A program made the translations under genes and the position numbers. The notes beneath the pieces were generated by a model. It searched no databases. It saw only the letters and a program-made list of their open reading frames with translations, and had not been told where the DNA came from. Of a DNA stretch of 64,000 bases, positions 44,148 to 52,386 are shown piece after piece. This DNA is from JAFKFI01 sp963795435 (lineage in GTDB: Bacteria > Pseudomonadota > Alphaproteobacteria > Acetobacterales > Acetobacteraceae): contig CAWCHV010000007.1 of the NCBI GenBank assembly GCA_963795435.1, forward strand, positions 1,178,001-1,242,000. The letters run 5' to 3'. Positions within the stretch are counted from its first letter, which is position 1. Every line of letters starts with the position of its first letter.

Positions 44148-45200
44148 ATGTCCAAGAACGGCTCGGCCAGGCCGCGCGGCCTTGCGCGTCGCGCGCTCAT
44201 CGAAACGACGGCGGTCGCGGCCGTCGGGGCGGCGGCCGTCTCGGCGGGCTTGGCGGCCCCCGCGATCGCCGCCGGCAATCGGGTTTTCACGTTCGCCCAC
44301 GACGAGCCGCACGACACCGGCTATGGCTTCATGGCGGATACTTTCAACGCCAAGCTCAAGGAAGTCAGCGGCGGCCGCTTCTCGATCCATGAGTTTCCCG
44401 GCGCGCAGCTCGGACAGGAGCCAGAACTCGCGCAGAAGGTCCGCAGCGGCGACATCGACTTCGTCATCAATTCGACCGCCAACACCTCGACCGTGGTGCC
44501 TCAGGCCGGCGTGTTCTCGCTCCATTTCATCTTCCGCGACGAACCGCACCTGACCAAGGGGATGCTCGATCCCGAGGTCAACGCGCTGTTCCTCGAAATG
44601 ATCGCGGCCAATACGACGGGCGCCAAGTCGCTCGGCCTAGGCACGCTCGGCTTTCGGAAGTTCTACTCGAAATCCGAGATCAAGAACGTGGGCGACCTCA
44701 AACGGCGCAAGGTGCGCGTCCAGGCGACGAAGACCGAAGACCGGTTTTTCAGCGCGTACGGCGCCATTCCCGTCCATATGCCGATCGGGCAGGTGTATAC
44801 CTCGCTGGAAACCGGCCTCGTCGATATTGCCGAGAACGGCGCGGATATCTACCGCGCCCAGAAGCACTACGAGGTCGCGCCAATTCTGTCCTCGACCGAC
44901 CACGAGGCCAACAACAACCATTTGTGGGTCAGCGACAAGGTCTGGGCGACCTTCAGCCCGGAGGAACAGGGCTGGATCAAGGCGACCTTCGACTACGCGC
45001 GTGGGCTCGCGGTGCCGCGCTCGCTGCAGTATGACCACGCGGCGTCGGACTCGCTCAAGACGATGGGCGTCGAGATCTTCACCGACGTCGATCGCAAGAG
45101 CTTCATCGAAATCGCAACCCCGATCCAGGACGAGCAGGCCCAGGCGCTCGGGCCCTACGCCGTGAAGCTGCTGGCGCTCGTCCGCAAGGTGTCGGCCTGA
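44148..45200 (+). CDS. TRAP transporter substrate-binding protein (DctP family)
   Basis: 350 aa. Tat-like leader GLARRALIETTAVAAVGAAA, followed by the DctP domain: VFTFAHDEPHDTGYGFMADT, FPGAQLGQEPELAQKVRSGD near residue 84, and the ligand-carboxylate region NVGDLKRRKVRVQATKTEDR (an Arg in this stretch normally binds the ligand carboxylate). The start has GGGGAGG 6 nt upstream. With the two genes below it forms a complete TRAP importer for an organic or sugar acid. Confidence 0.92.
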   Translation: MSKNGSARPRGLARRALIETTAVAAVGAAAVSAGLAAPAIAAGNRVFTFAHDEPHDTGYGFMADTFNAKLKEVSGGRFSIHEFPGAQLGQEPELAQKVRSGDIDFVINSTANTSTVVPQAGVFSLHFIFRDEPHLTKGMLDPEVNALFLEMIAANTTGAKSLGLGTLGFRKFYSKSEIKNVGDLKRRKVRVQATKTEDRFFSAYGAIPVHMPIGQVYTSLETGLVDIAENGADIYRAQKHYEVAPILSSTDHEANNNHLWVSDKVWATFSPEEQGWIKATFDYARGLAVPRSLQYDHAASDSLKTMGVEIFTDVDRKSFIEIATPIQDEQAQALGPYAVKLLALVRKVSA

Positions 45201-45210
45201 TGCCCTCGGC

Positions 45211-45789
45211 ATGAGTTATTCGAGCTGGTCGGCGGCGGTGTTGTCGCGCAAGCGTCCGCAGCTCAAATGGCGCGCGCTCGACCCGCTGGAGTTCGCGCTG
45301 GTCGCTCTGTGCGCCCTCTTGCTGCTCGGCTTCCTGATCAGCGAGTTGGGCGACGTCGCCTGTCGGATCCTGGATCACCCGTGGCTGGACGCGCAGGAGT
45401 TCTCGCTCGGCTTCTTCGTGTGGGGCGTTTTCATGGGCGGCGCCGTCGGCGTGAGGCGCAATGACCATTTCCGCCTGGCCGCCAGCGCCGAGGTGTTCGC
45501 GGGCGGCGTGCGCGCCGCCATCGAGACGTTCCAGCAACTGGTGATGATCGCGGTTGCCTCGGCGATGGTCTGGTACGGCTACGCCAACTTCCTGCACGGC
45601 TTCGGCAGCTATCTCATGCCGTCCCTCACCCCGGTTGCGGTGCTGTATGCCGCGATCCCCGTCTGCGGGGCGTTGATCGCGCTGTTCTCGGTCGAGAAGC
45701 TGGTGAACGGGCTGCTCCGCGGCTTCCCCGACCCGGTGCCCGACCTTCCGCCGGGTGCCGAGACGATCGCCATGCGCGCGCCGCGATGA
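45211..45789 (+). CDS. TRAP transporter small permease (DctQ family)
   Basis: 192 aa, four predicted helices. DctQ features: DPLEFALVALCALLLLGFLI, FVWGVFMGGAVGVRRNDHFR (conserved loop), and LVMIAVASAMVWYGYANFL. It overlaps the large permease gene by 4 nt. Stabilises and positions DctM in the membrane. Confidence 0.9.
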   Translation: MSYSSWSAAVLSRKRPQLKWRALDPLEFALVALCALLLLGFLISELGDVACRILDHPWLDAQEFSLGFFVWGVFMGGAVGVRRNDHFRLAASAEVFAGGVRAAIETFQQLVMIAVASAMVWYGYANFLHGFGSYLMPSLTPVAVLYAAIPVCGALIALFSVEKLVNGLLRGFPDPVPDLPPGAETIAMRAPR

Positions 45790-47129
45790 GCCATTCCGAG
45801 ATCGCCATCGTCGTCATGTGCGTGCTGTTCCTCGGGCTCGGCTACGCCGGCCTGCCGGTTGCGTTCGCGTTGATCGCCGCCGTCGTTGTGGTTGCCCTGA
45901 CCTTCACCGACCTCACGGTCGGCTCGCTGATGGGCCAACTATTCAATGGCATCAACGAGCTGGCATTGCTCGCCATTCCATTTTTCCTGCTGGTGGGCGA
46001 GATGATGACTTCGGCGCGCATCACGCCGCGGCTGATCGCCCTGACCCAGGCGATGGTCGGGCATCTGCGCAGCGGTCTCGCGCACGTCGTCGCCGTGTCG
46101 TGCATGATCTTCGGCGGCATTTCCGGCTCCTCGACCGCCGACACGGTGGCGATCGGCACCATCCTCATGCCGGCGATGCGCGAGGAGGGCTACAAGCCGG
46201 CGTTCTCCGCCGCGTTGATCGCCGCCGGCGCCTCGATCGCTTCGATGGTGCCGCCGTCGATCATGGCGATCGTCTATGGCGCGGTGGGCGACGCCTCGGT
46301 CGGCGGCCTGTTCCTCGGCGGCGCGGTCCCGGGGCTGATGGTCTGCATCGGGCTGATGATCTACAGCTACTTATTCGGCGCCCCTGGACTGAAGAAGCGG
46401 CGCGCCACGATCTTCGAGTTCGGCGTCGCGCTGCGCGGCGCCATCCTGCCGCTGATGATCCCGGTCATCATCATCGGCAGCATCCTGGGCGGCGTCATCA
46501 CGCCCGCCGAAGCCGGCATGGCCGCCGTCGTCTACGCGATCGGCGTCCTGCTGCCCTGGATGAACCGCGGCCATTTCCGGCGCCTGCCGAAGGATTTCGC
46601 GATGGCGGCGGTGATGTATGCGATCCCGCTCACGGCCGTGGCCGGCGCCTCCGCTTTCGGCTGGATGCTGGCCTATCTGGGCGGCGCGGACATCATCATG
46701 GGCTGGGTCGGCGCGATGGGCACCACGGATTCCCGCGCCATCCTGTTCTTCGTCGCCGTGCTGTTCCTGATCGTGGGCGACTTCCTCGACGGCTTGCCGG
46801 CCATCATCATCCTGATGCCCGTCATCCTGTCGCTCGAGAAGCTCGGCCACATCAACGCCGTCCACATGGGCGTCGTGGTGATCGTGACCTTGGCTTTCGG
46901 CCTGATCACGCCGCCCTGCGGCATCATTTTGCTCCTGTCATCCACGCTGGCCGGGGTGCCGTTCTCGCGCGCGCTGCGCCAGTCGGCGCCCATCTACGTC
47001 GTGTTCGTGATCGTGATCACCGTCATCATCCTGCTCCCCGACACGGTCCTATTCCTACCGCGCCACTTCCTGCCGCGCGCGGTCGGATGCTTCCCCCGGC
47101 CGCACGGAGGCGGGTGGGCCTGCCCTTAG
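45786..47129 (+). CDS. TRAP transporter large permease (DctM family)
   Basis: 447 aa with around twelve helices. Diagnostic segments are NGINELALLAIPFFLLVGEM (about residue 54), FGGISGSSTADTVAIGTILM near 110, SMVPPSIMAIVYGAVGDASV near 152 and FGLITPPCGIILLLSSTLAG near 378. After the usual end (LPDTVLFLPR) there are about 20 extra Pro/Gly/Arg residues, probably neutral extension. Confidence 0.92.
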   Translation: MSHSEIAIVVMCVLFLGLGYAGLPVAFALIAAVVVVALTFTDLTVGSLMGQLFNGINELALLAIPFFLLVGEMMTSARITPRLIALTQAMVGHLRSGLAHVVAVSCMIFGGISGSSTADTVAIGTILMPAMREEGYKPAFSAALIAAGASIASMVPPSIMAIVYGAVGDASVGGLFLGGAVPGLMVCIGLMIYSYLFGAPGLKKRRATIFEFGVALRGAILPLMIPVIIIGSILGGVITPAEAGMAAVVYAIGVLLPWMNRGHFRRLPKDFAMAAVMYAIPLTAVAGASAFGWMLAYLGGADIIMGWVGAMGTTDSRAILFFVAVLFLIVGDFLDGLPAIIILMPVILSLEKLGHINAVHMGVVVIVTLAFGLITPPCGIILLLSSTLAGVPFSRALRQSAPIYVVFVIVITVIILLPDTVLFLPRHFLPRAVGCFPRPHGGGWACP

Positions 47130-47204
47130 CCTAAGGTGGTGGCGCCTTGCCCGGCCGTCGCGAGTTCCGGCATGGTACGCCGGCGCAAACCGAGGAGCCG
47201 GACC

Positions 47205-48647
47205 ATGCCCGCACGAACCGGAGCCGAGTTTCTCGCCGGACTGCGCGAAGACAGGGAAATCTGGCTCGGCGACGAGCGGGTGCGCGACATCGCGGCCCAT
47301 CCCGCGTTCGCCGGCGCGGCCAAGGGGCTCGCCGCCGTGTTCGACCTGCAATACGCGGCAGCGGAGGACTGTCTCTACCCCGACCCCGAAACCGGCGAGC
47401 CGATCAACGTCAGCCACATGGCGCCGCGCTCGAAGGAGGATCTCCAGCGCCGCCATCGCGGGCTGCAGCGCGTCGCCGAGCACACCGTCGGCGTGATGGG
47501 GCGCACGCCGGACTACATGAACGTGACCTATGCCGGCTTCGCCGCCTGCAGCCACGAATGGGCCGAGCACGGCAACGAGGCGGGCGCCGAACGTCTCGTC
47601 GAATACCAGAAGCTGCTGCGCCGGCGGGACATCTGCCTGACCCACACGCTGATCCATCCGACCATCGACAAGTCGACCGACGAGCCGCTGCGGACGGACA
47701 ACGACGCGGTGCTTCGCAAGGTGGGCGAGACGGAGCACGGCATCGTCGTGCGCGGCGCCCGCATCCTCGCGACCTTGGCGCCGTTCTCTGACGAGATGGC
47801 GGTATATTCGGGTCGGCCGCTGCCCGAGGGCGGCGAGAAATTCGCGCTCTCCTTCTGCATCGCGATGTCGGCGCCACGGATGCGCTTCTTCTGCCGCGAC
47901 AGCGTCGCCGGCTCGGCCAACCGCTTCGACCACCCGCTCTCCTCGCGCTTCGACGAGCAGGATGCGTTCGTCATCTTCGACGATGTCGAGGTGCCGCGTG
48001 ACCGCGTGTTCATCGACGGCAAGCTCGACGTCTACAACCAGGTGATGACGCGGAGCTGGAACCCGAACGTCATGCAGCAGACGATGATCCGGGCGCAGAC
48101 CAAGCTGGAATTCGCCTGGGGCCTGGCGACGGCGATGGCCGAGGCGATCGGCGACCGCAGCCCCCAGAGCCAGCAGATGCTCGGCGAGCTGTGGAGCTAC
48201 GCCGAGCTTGCCGCCTCCGCCGTGCGCGCCGCCGAGGACCATCCGACGGATTACGGCGACGGCGTGCTGTTCCCCGATCAGGCGCCGTTCTCGGCGCTGC
48301 GCGCGATCATGCCGACCTGGATGCCGCGCGCCAACGAGATCATCAAGCTGCTCGGCTCGCACAATTTGCTGGCGACGCCGAGCTGGGGGCTGATGCAAAA
48401 CCCGGACCTGCGGCCGCTGTTCGATCACTACCTGCGGGGCGCCAAGGACACCACGGCGGAGCGGCGCGTGCGGCTGTTCCGGCTCGCCTGGGACTACGCC
48501 GGCTCGGCCTTGGCCAATCGCGTGGAGCTCTACGAGCGGTTCTATTTGACCTCCGGCGCGCGCAACCAGCAGCGCGCCCAGATGCTTGCCAACCGCGACC
48601 GGGCGACGCGCCTGCTCGACCGGTTCCTCGACGAGCCCATCGACTGA
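47205..48647 (+). CDS. 4-hydroxyphenylacetate 3-hydroxylase (HpaB) family flavin monooxygenase
   Basis: 480 aa, two-component FADH2-dependent monooxygenase of the HpaB/PvcC family. Motifs: MGRTPDYMNVTYAGFAA near residue 98, LTHTLIHPTIDKS near 146, VIFDDVEVPRDRVF near 259, and the C-terminal LLGSHNLLATPSWG. The start follows GAGGAG. No HpaC flavin reductase gene is present, so reduced flavin must come from elsewhere. It may act on a phenolic or heterocyclic ligand brought in by the TRAP system, or be unrelated to it. Confidence 0.88.
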   Translation: MPARTGAEFLAGLREDREIWLGDERVRDIAAHPAFAGAAKGLAAVFDLQYAAAEDCLYPDPETGEPINVSHMAPRSKEDLQRRHRGLQRVAEHTVGVMGRTPDYMNVTYAGFAACSHEWAEHGNEAGAERLVEYQKLLRRRDICLTHTLIHPTIDKSTDEPLRTDNDAVLRKVGETEHGIVVRGARILATLAPFSDEMAVYSGRPLPEGGEKFALSFCIAMSAPRMRFFCRDSVAGSANRFDHPLSSRFDEQDAFVIFDDVEVPRDRVFIDGKLDVYNQVMTRSWNPNVMQQTMIRAQTKLEFAWGLATAMAEAIGDRSPQSQQMLGELWSYAELAASAVRAAEDHPTDYGDGVLFPDQAPFSALRAIMPTWMPRANEIIKLLGSHNLLATPSWGLMQNPDLRPLFDHYLRGAKDTTAERRVRLFRLAWDYAGSALANRVELYERFYLTSGARNQQRAQMLANRDRATRLLDRFLDEPID

Positions 48648-48653
48648 CCGGCT

Positions 48654-48702
48654 AGAGCAACATCCGACCAAACGGAATCGTTCGGTCGGATAAAGTTGCT
48701 CT
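48654..48702. repeat. imperfect palindrome AGAGCAAC...GTTGCTCT
   Basis: A 49 bp dyad: outer arms AGAGCAAC/GTTGCTCT, inner arms ATCCGACC/GGTCGGAT around AACGGAATCGTTC. Palindromes beginning TAGAGCA and ending TGCTCTA are a frequent intergenic repeat type in alphaproteobacteria. Follows the HpaB gene by 7 bp. Confidence 0.7.
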
Positions 48703-48714
48703 GTAATCAATTTT

Positions 48715-48758
48715 CTAGAGCACTACTCCCGAGCCAATCGGCTCGGGAAGTGCTCTAG
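48715..48758. repeat. second palindrome CTAGAGCACT...AGTGCTCTAG
   Basis: A 44 bp dyad with 10 bp outer arms CTAGAGCACT/AGTGCTCTAG and 6 bp inner arms CCCGAG/CTCGGG around a CCAATCGG core. It lies 12 bp from the first palindrome. Its right arm supplies the TAG stop of the minus-strand small gene at 48755, so the repeat probably inserted at or defined that gene's end. Confidence 0.75.
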
Positions 48759-48916
48759 TGCCCCGGCGGCGCGCAGTTGGCTCGCCCGGTCGCCACGCAG
48801 TCCTGGAACGACAGCGCGTCCTGCAGGCGGGGGAACAGCCAGACGCCGAGCAGGATGAGCACGACGATCGCCGCCAGGATCAGGATCGGCACAAGGTCAG
48901 GGCGCCGAGCGTTCAC
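48755..48916 (-). CDS. small single-pass membrane protein
   Basis: 53 aa beginning at GTG 48916, which overlaps the stop of the upstream exported-protein gene (GTGA). One helix LVPILILAAIVVLILLGVWL is followed by a short tail FQDCVATGRANCAPP with two cysteines, a pattern I have seen in short conserved alphaproteobacterial proteins. Function unknown; likely coupled to its upstream partner. Confidence 0.6.
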   Translation of the reverse strand: MNARRPDLVPILILAAIVVLILLGVWLFPRLQDALSFQDCVATGRANCAPPGH

Positions 48917-49314
48917 GGCCGGGCCGCCGATTTCGGCTTGGTCGGCTTCCGGCTCGCCGTGGCGGACCGACGGGAGAGCTCGGCTGCGAGGCTCGCGGCC
49001 GCTTCCGCGATGGTTTTCGACGCTTGGGCGAGGCAGTCCGTGTCGAGCCACGCCTGAACGCTTGTCGCGTCCGCCTCCATGTGCCGGCCCTCGTGCGAGC
49101 GGCTGCGGCTCGCGAGGCCCGAGACGTAGCCCAAGGTCCAGGACACGATGACATCGACCAGCACATCCTGGTTCCGCGTCCGGTAGCTGCTCCACTGGCC
49201 GCATTGCGCGGTTCCCGCGCCGAGGATCGACGGCGCCGCCTCGGCGCGCGCGGCAGGCGGCGCGAAGCCGAGGCCCACGAGCGCCAGACAGGCAAAGGCA
49301 CAAGCTGTCCGCAT
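48913..49314 (-). CDS. exported small protein, HdeA/Rap1a-like topology
   Basis: 133 aa with signal peptide (MRTACAFACLALVGLGFAPP ... ARA). The mature part carries a conserved-looking pattern: CGQWSSYR, then SWTLGYVSGLASRS, then WLDTDCLAQASKTIAEAAASL, i.e. two cysteines that could form one disulfide around helices. Similar patterns occur in HdeA- and Rap1a-like periplasmic proteins, but identity is not certain. The start at 49314 has GAGG 4 nt upstream; longer starts add a poor leader. Confidence 0.65.
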   Translation of the reverse strand: MRTACAFACLALVGLGFAPPAARAEAAPSILGAGTAQCGQWSSYRTRNQDVLVDVIVSWTLGYVSGLASRSRSHEGRHMEADATSVQAWLDTDCLAQASKTIAEAAASLAAELSRRSATASRKPTKPKSAARP

Positions 49315-49411
49315 TCGCCTCGTCCGATACAATGGGCGCTGGACAATGGCCGCCGGTGCGACGCCTCCAGCATAGTGGAGCCGCTGGAGCGGGCCAGGGC
49401 TCACGCCGTAC

Positions 49412-49426
49412 TTGACGCCTGCGTCA
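49412..49426 (+). promoter_or_regulatory. candidate -35 / operator palindrome upstream of the P450 operon
   Basis: TGACGC-CT-GCGTCA (49413-49426) is a perfect 6 bp dyad with a 2 bp spacer, and its left arm with the preceding T makes TTGACG, a good -35 hexamer. It lies about 40 bp before the ferredoxin reductase start, in the divergent gap. No clear -10 was found at standard spacing. A repressor site is inferred. Confidence 0.3.
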
Positions 49427-49464
49427 TCTTCGTGCTTCGTGCTAGGAGTTGGAGGGAGCTAAGC

Positions 49465-50697
49465 GTGAGCCAGTCGGACGCTCGCATCGTCATCGTCGGT
49501 GCAGGCCATGCCGGAGGTTCGGCGGCGGCCCTGTTGCGGCAGTACGGCTGGAAGGGTCCGATCACCCTGGTCGGCGAGGAGCCGATCGCGCCCTATCAGC
49601 GGCCGCCTTTGTCGAAAGCCTGGCTCAAGGGCGAGGCCGACGCGGCAAGCCTCACTCTCCGCCCGGACAGCTTCTATCCCGCAAACGGCGTGGCATTGCG
49701 GCTGGCGACGAGCGCGGTGGGGATAGACCGTCCCGCCTGCAAGCTCGTCCTGAGCGCGGGCGAGACCCTGGGTTACGAACATTTGATCCTGGCGCTCGGC
49801 GCGCGCGCGCGCAAGCTGAGCTTGCCGGGGCTCTCGCTGGCCGGCGTGCTGGAGCTGCGGACCGTCGCCGACGCGGACCATCTCAAGGCCGCGCTGGGGC
49901 CGGGCAAGCGGCTGGCGGTGATCGGCGGCGGCTATATCGGGCTGGAAGCGGCGGCATCGGCCCGCGCGCTCGGCGCGGAGGCGGTGGTCGTCGAGCGGGA
50001 GAGCCGAGTGCTCGCCCGGGTCGCCTGCGCCGAGCTCTCCGTGTTCTTCCAGGACTATCATCGGGCCAAGGGCGTCGAAATCATGGTCGATGCCGAGATC
50101 GAGGCGCTGGAGGGTGCCAACGGCCACGTCGGCGGGGTTCGCCTCTCGGATGGGCGGCTTATCACGTGCGACGCCGTGCTGGTGGGTATCGGCGCGGCGG
50201 CCAACGAGCAGCTGGCGCGCGACGCCGGACTTGCTTGCGACGGCGGCATTATCGTCGATCTCGCCGCGCGCACCGCCGATCCGCTGATCCACGCGATCGG
50301 CGACTGTACCCGCCGGCCGCTGCCGCTATACGAGTGCATGGGCCGGCTGGAGAGCGTGCCGAACGCGCTTGAACAGGCCAAGCAGGCGGCCGCCGATCTC
50401 TGCGGCCGCCCGCCGCCCGCGCCGGAAGTGCCGTGGTTCTGGTCCGATCAATACGATCTCAGGCTGCAGATCGCCGGCCTGCCGCTCGGCGCCTCGGAGA
50501 CCGTGCTGCGCGGCGATCCGGCGACCGCGCAATTCGCGATCTTCCACCTCGACGCCGACGAGCGGCTGCTCGCGGTCGAGGCGATCAACGCAGCACCCGA
50601 GTTCATGGGCGGCCGGATGATGATCGGCAAGCGTAAGCAAATTCCCGGCAAGAAGCTCCGGGATATGTCACTATCCATGCGAGACCTCGCGGCCTGA
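49465..50697 (+). CDS. ferredoxin reductase (FAD/NADH, putidaredoxin-reductase type)
   Basis: 410 aa. FAD motif VIVGAGHAGGSAAALLRQYG (GAGHAG 12-17), NAD motif AVIGGGYIGLEAAASA (154-159), C-terminal FAD signature IHAIGDCTRRPLPLY near 275 and the reductase tail ESVPNALEQAKQAA. GTG start at 49465 with GGAGGGAG 5 nt upstream. First gene of the CYP153 operon; it moves electrons from NAD(P)H to the adjacent ferredoxin. Confidence 0.92.
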   Translation: MSQSDARIVIVGAGHAGGSAAALLRQYGWKGPITLVGEEPIAPYQRPPLSKAWLKGEADAASLTLRPDSFYPANGVALRLATSAVGIDRPACKLVLSAGETLGYEHLILALGARARKLSLPGLSLAGVLELRTVADADHLKAALGPGKRLAVIGGGYIGLEAAASARALGAEAVVVERESRVLARVACAELSVFFQDYHRAKGVEIMVDAEIEALEGANGHVGGVRLSDGRLITCDAVLVGIGAAANEQLARDAGLACDGGIIVDLAARTADPLIHAIGDCTRRPLPLYECMGRLESVPNALEQAKQAAADLCGRPPPAPEVPWFWSDQYDLRLQIAGLPLGASETVLRGDPATAQFAIFHLDADERLLAVEAINAAPEFMGGRMMIGKRKQIPGKKLRDMSLSMRDLAA

Positions 50698-50726
50698 CCA
50701 TCTCGTCGCGACGCAAAGGGAGCACC

Positions 50727-51062
50727 ATGTCAGATATGCCGAAAGTCACATACATCGAGCACAACGACACCGCGCACGAGGTCGAGGTTCCGCTGGGCCT
50801 TTCCGTGATGCGCGGGGCGGTCGACAACAACGTGCCGGGGATCGACGCCGATTGCGGCGGCGAGTGCGCCTGCGCCACCTGCCACGTGTATGTCGAACCC
50901 GAATGGCTGGACAAGACCGGCCTGCCGGAGCCCGGTTCGCAGGAGGCGAGCATGTTGAGCTTCGCCGCCGTGACGCAGCCGAACTCCCGCCTGTCGTGCC
51001 AGCTTCAGATGCGTGAGGAATTGGACGGTCTCGTCGTGCGGATGCCCGAGGGGCAGCACTGA
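50727..51062 (+). CDS. [2Fe-2S] ferredoxin, putidaredoxin/adrenodoxin type
   Basis: 111 aa. Cluster ligands follow C-x5-C-x2-C-xn-C: C43, C49, C52 in DCGGECACATCH and C91 in RLSCQLQM. C47 is an extra, non-ligand cysteine. The VPLGLSVMRGAVDNNVPGI stretch is typical of vertebrate-type ferredoxins that serve bacterial class I P450s. It sits between its reductase and the P450 array. Confidence 0.94.
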   Translation: MSDMPKVTYIEHNDTAHEVEVPLGLSVMRGAVDNNVPGIDADCGGECACATCHVYVEPEWLDKTGLPEPGSQEASMLSFAAVTQPNSRLSCQLQMREELDGLVVRMPEGQH

Positions 51063-51100
51063 GCCGCAATGTCGGGAGCGCCGAAACAGGAGCGACCACT

Positions 51101-52348
51101 ATGAACGCACCGGTCGATTTCGATCCCGTCAAGGACGCATTCTCGAAGCCCCTCGACCAGATCGACGTGAGCGATCCGACGCTCTACCAGGACGACATCT
51201 GGTATCCGTATTTCGCGCGCTTGCGCCGCGACGATCCGGTGCATTTCTGCGAGAGCAGCGCGCTCGGCCCGTTCTGGTCGGTGACGCGCTACAAGGACAT
51301 CATGCAGGTGGAGACGAGCCACGCCGCCTTCTCCTCGTCCTCCACCTTCGGCGGCATCACGCTGCGCGACCGGCCGGCCGAGCTCGAACTGCCGATGTTC
51401 ATCGCGATGGACCCGCCGAAGCACGACGAGCAGCGCAAGGTGGTGCAGCCGATCGTGGCGCCGGGCAACCTCGCGCGGCTACAGGAGACGATCCGCGAGC
51501 GCGTCGGCATCATCCTCGACGGCCTGCCCCGCAACGAGACGTTCAACTGGGTCGATCGCGTGTCCATCGAGCTCACCACCTCGATGCTCGCGACCTTGTT
51601 CGACTTCCCGTTCGAGGACCGGCGCAAGCTCACCTTCTGGTCGGACTGCGCGACGATGGACGTGCGCGCCGGCGGCTATATCGACAGCGAGGAGAAGCGC
51701 GAGGAGGTGTTCCGCGAGTGCCTCGGCTACTTCGTAAAACTGTGGAACGAGCGGGTGAACTCGCCGGGCGCCGATCTCGTGTCCATGCTGGCGCATGGCG
51801 AGGCGACCAAGAACATGTCGCCGCGCGAGTATCTCGGCAACCTGATCCTGCTGATCGTCGGCGGCAACGACACGACGCGCAACTCGATCAGCGGCGGCGT
51901 GCTGTTCATGAGCCAGAACCCCGGCGAGTTCCAAAAGCTGCGCGATAATCCGACGCTGATCGACAGCGCGGTGCCGGAGATCGTCCGCTACCAGACGCCG
52001 CTCGCCTACATGCGGCGCACCGCCCTCGCCGACACCGAAATCGGCGGCAAGACCATCCGCAAGGGCGAGAAGGTGGCGATGTGGTACATCTCGGGCAATC
52101 GCGACGAGGACGCGATCGAGCGCCCCAACGAGTTCATCATCGACCGCGCCCGGCCGCGCCAGCACCTGTCCTTCGGCTTCGGCATCCATCGCTGCGTCGG
52201 CAACCGCCTAGCCGAGCTGCAGTTGAAGCTGCTGTGGGAGGAGATCCTGCGGCGCTTCCCGGCGATCGAGGTGGTCGGGCCGGCGCGGCGCCTGTACTCG
52301 AGCTTCGTGCACGGCATCACCGAATTGCCGGTACGCATCCCGGCCTGA
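51101..52348 (+). CDS. CYP153-like cytochrome P450, paralog 1
   Basis: 415 aa soluble P450. I-helix GGNDTTRNS (254-262), ExxR in EIVRYQTP (E293, R296), haem loop FGFGIHRCVGNRLAE with Cys365. The MDPPKHDEQRKVV motif, VGGNDTTRNS and WYISGNRDE stretches match CYP153 enzymes, known terminal (omega) hydroxylases of alkanes and fatty acids. B-C loop reads CESSALGPFWSVTRY. RBS ACAGGAG 9 nt upstream. First of four tandem paralogs. Confidence 0.92.
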   Translation: MNAPVDFDPVKDAFSKPLDQIDVSDPTLYQDDIWYPYFARLRRDDPVHFCESSALGPFWSVTRYKDIMQVETSHAAFSSSSTFGGITLRDRPAELELPMFIAMDPPKHDEQRKVVQPIVAPGNLARLQETIRERVGIILDGLPRNETFNWVDRVSIELTTSMLATLFDFPFEDRRKLTFWSDCATMDVRAGGYIDSEEKREEVFRECLGYFVKLWNERVNSPGADLVSMLAHGEATKNMSPREYLGNLILLIVGGNDTTRNSISGGVLFMSQNPGEFQKLRDNPTLIDSAVPEIVRYQTPLAYMRRTALADTEIGGKTIRKGEKVAMWYISGNRDEDAIERPNEFIIDRARPRQHLSFGFGIHRCVGNRLAELQLKLLWEEILRRFPAIEVVGPARRLYSSFVHGITELPVRIPA

Positions 52349-52386
52349 ACCGGGAGACGCGAAACAACGGAGAGAGAACGACACCG

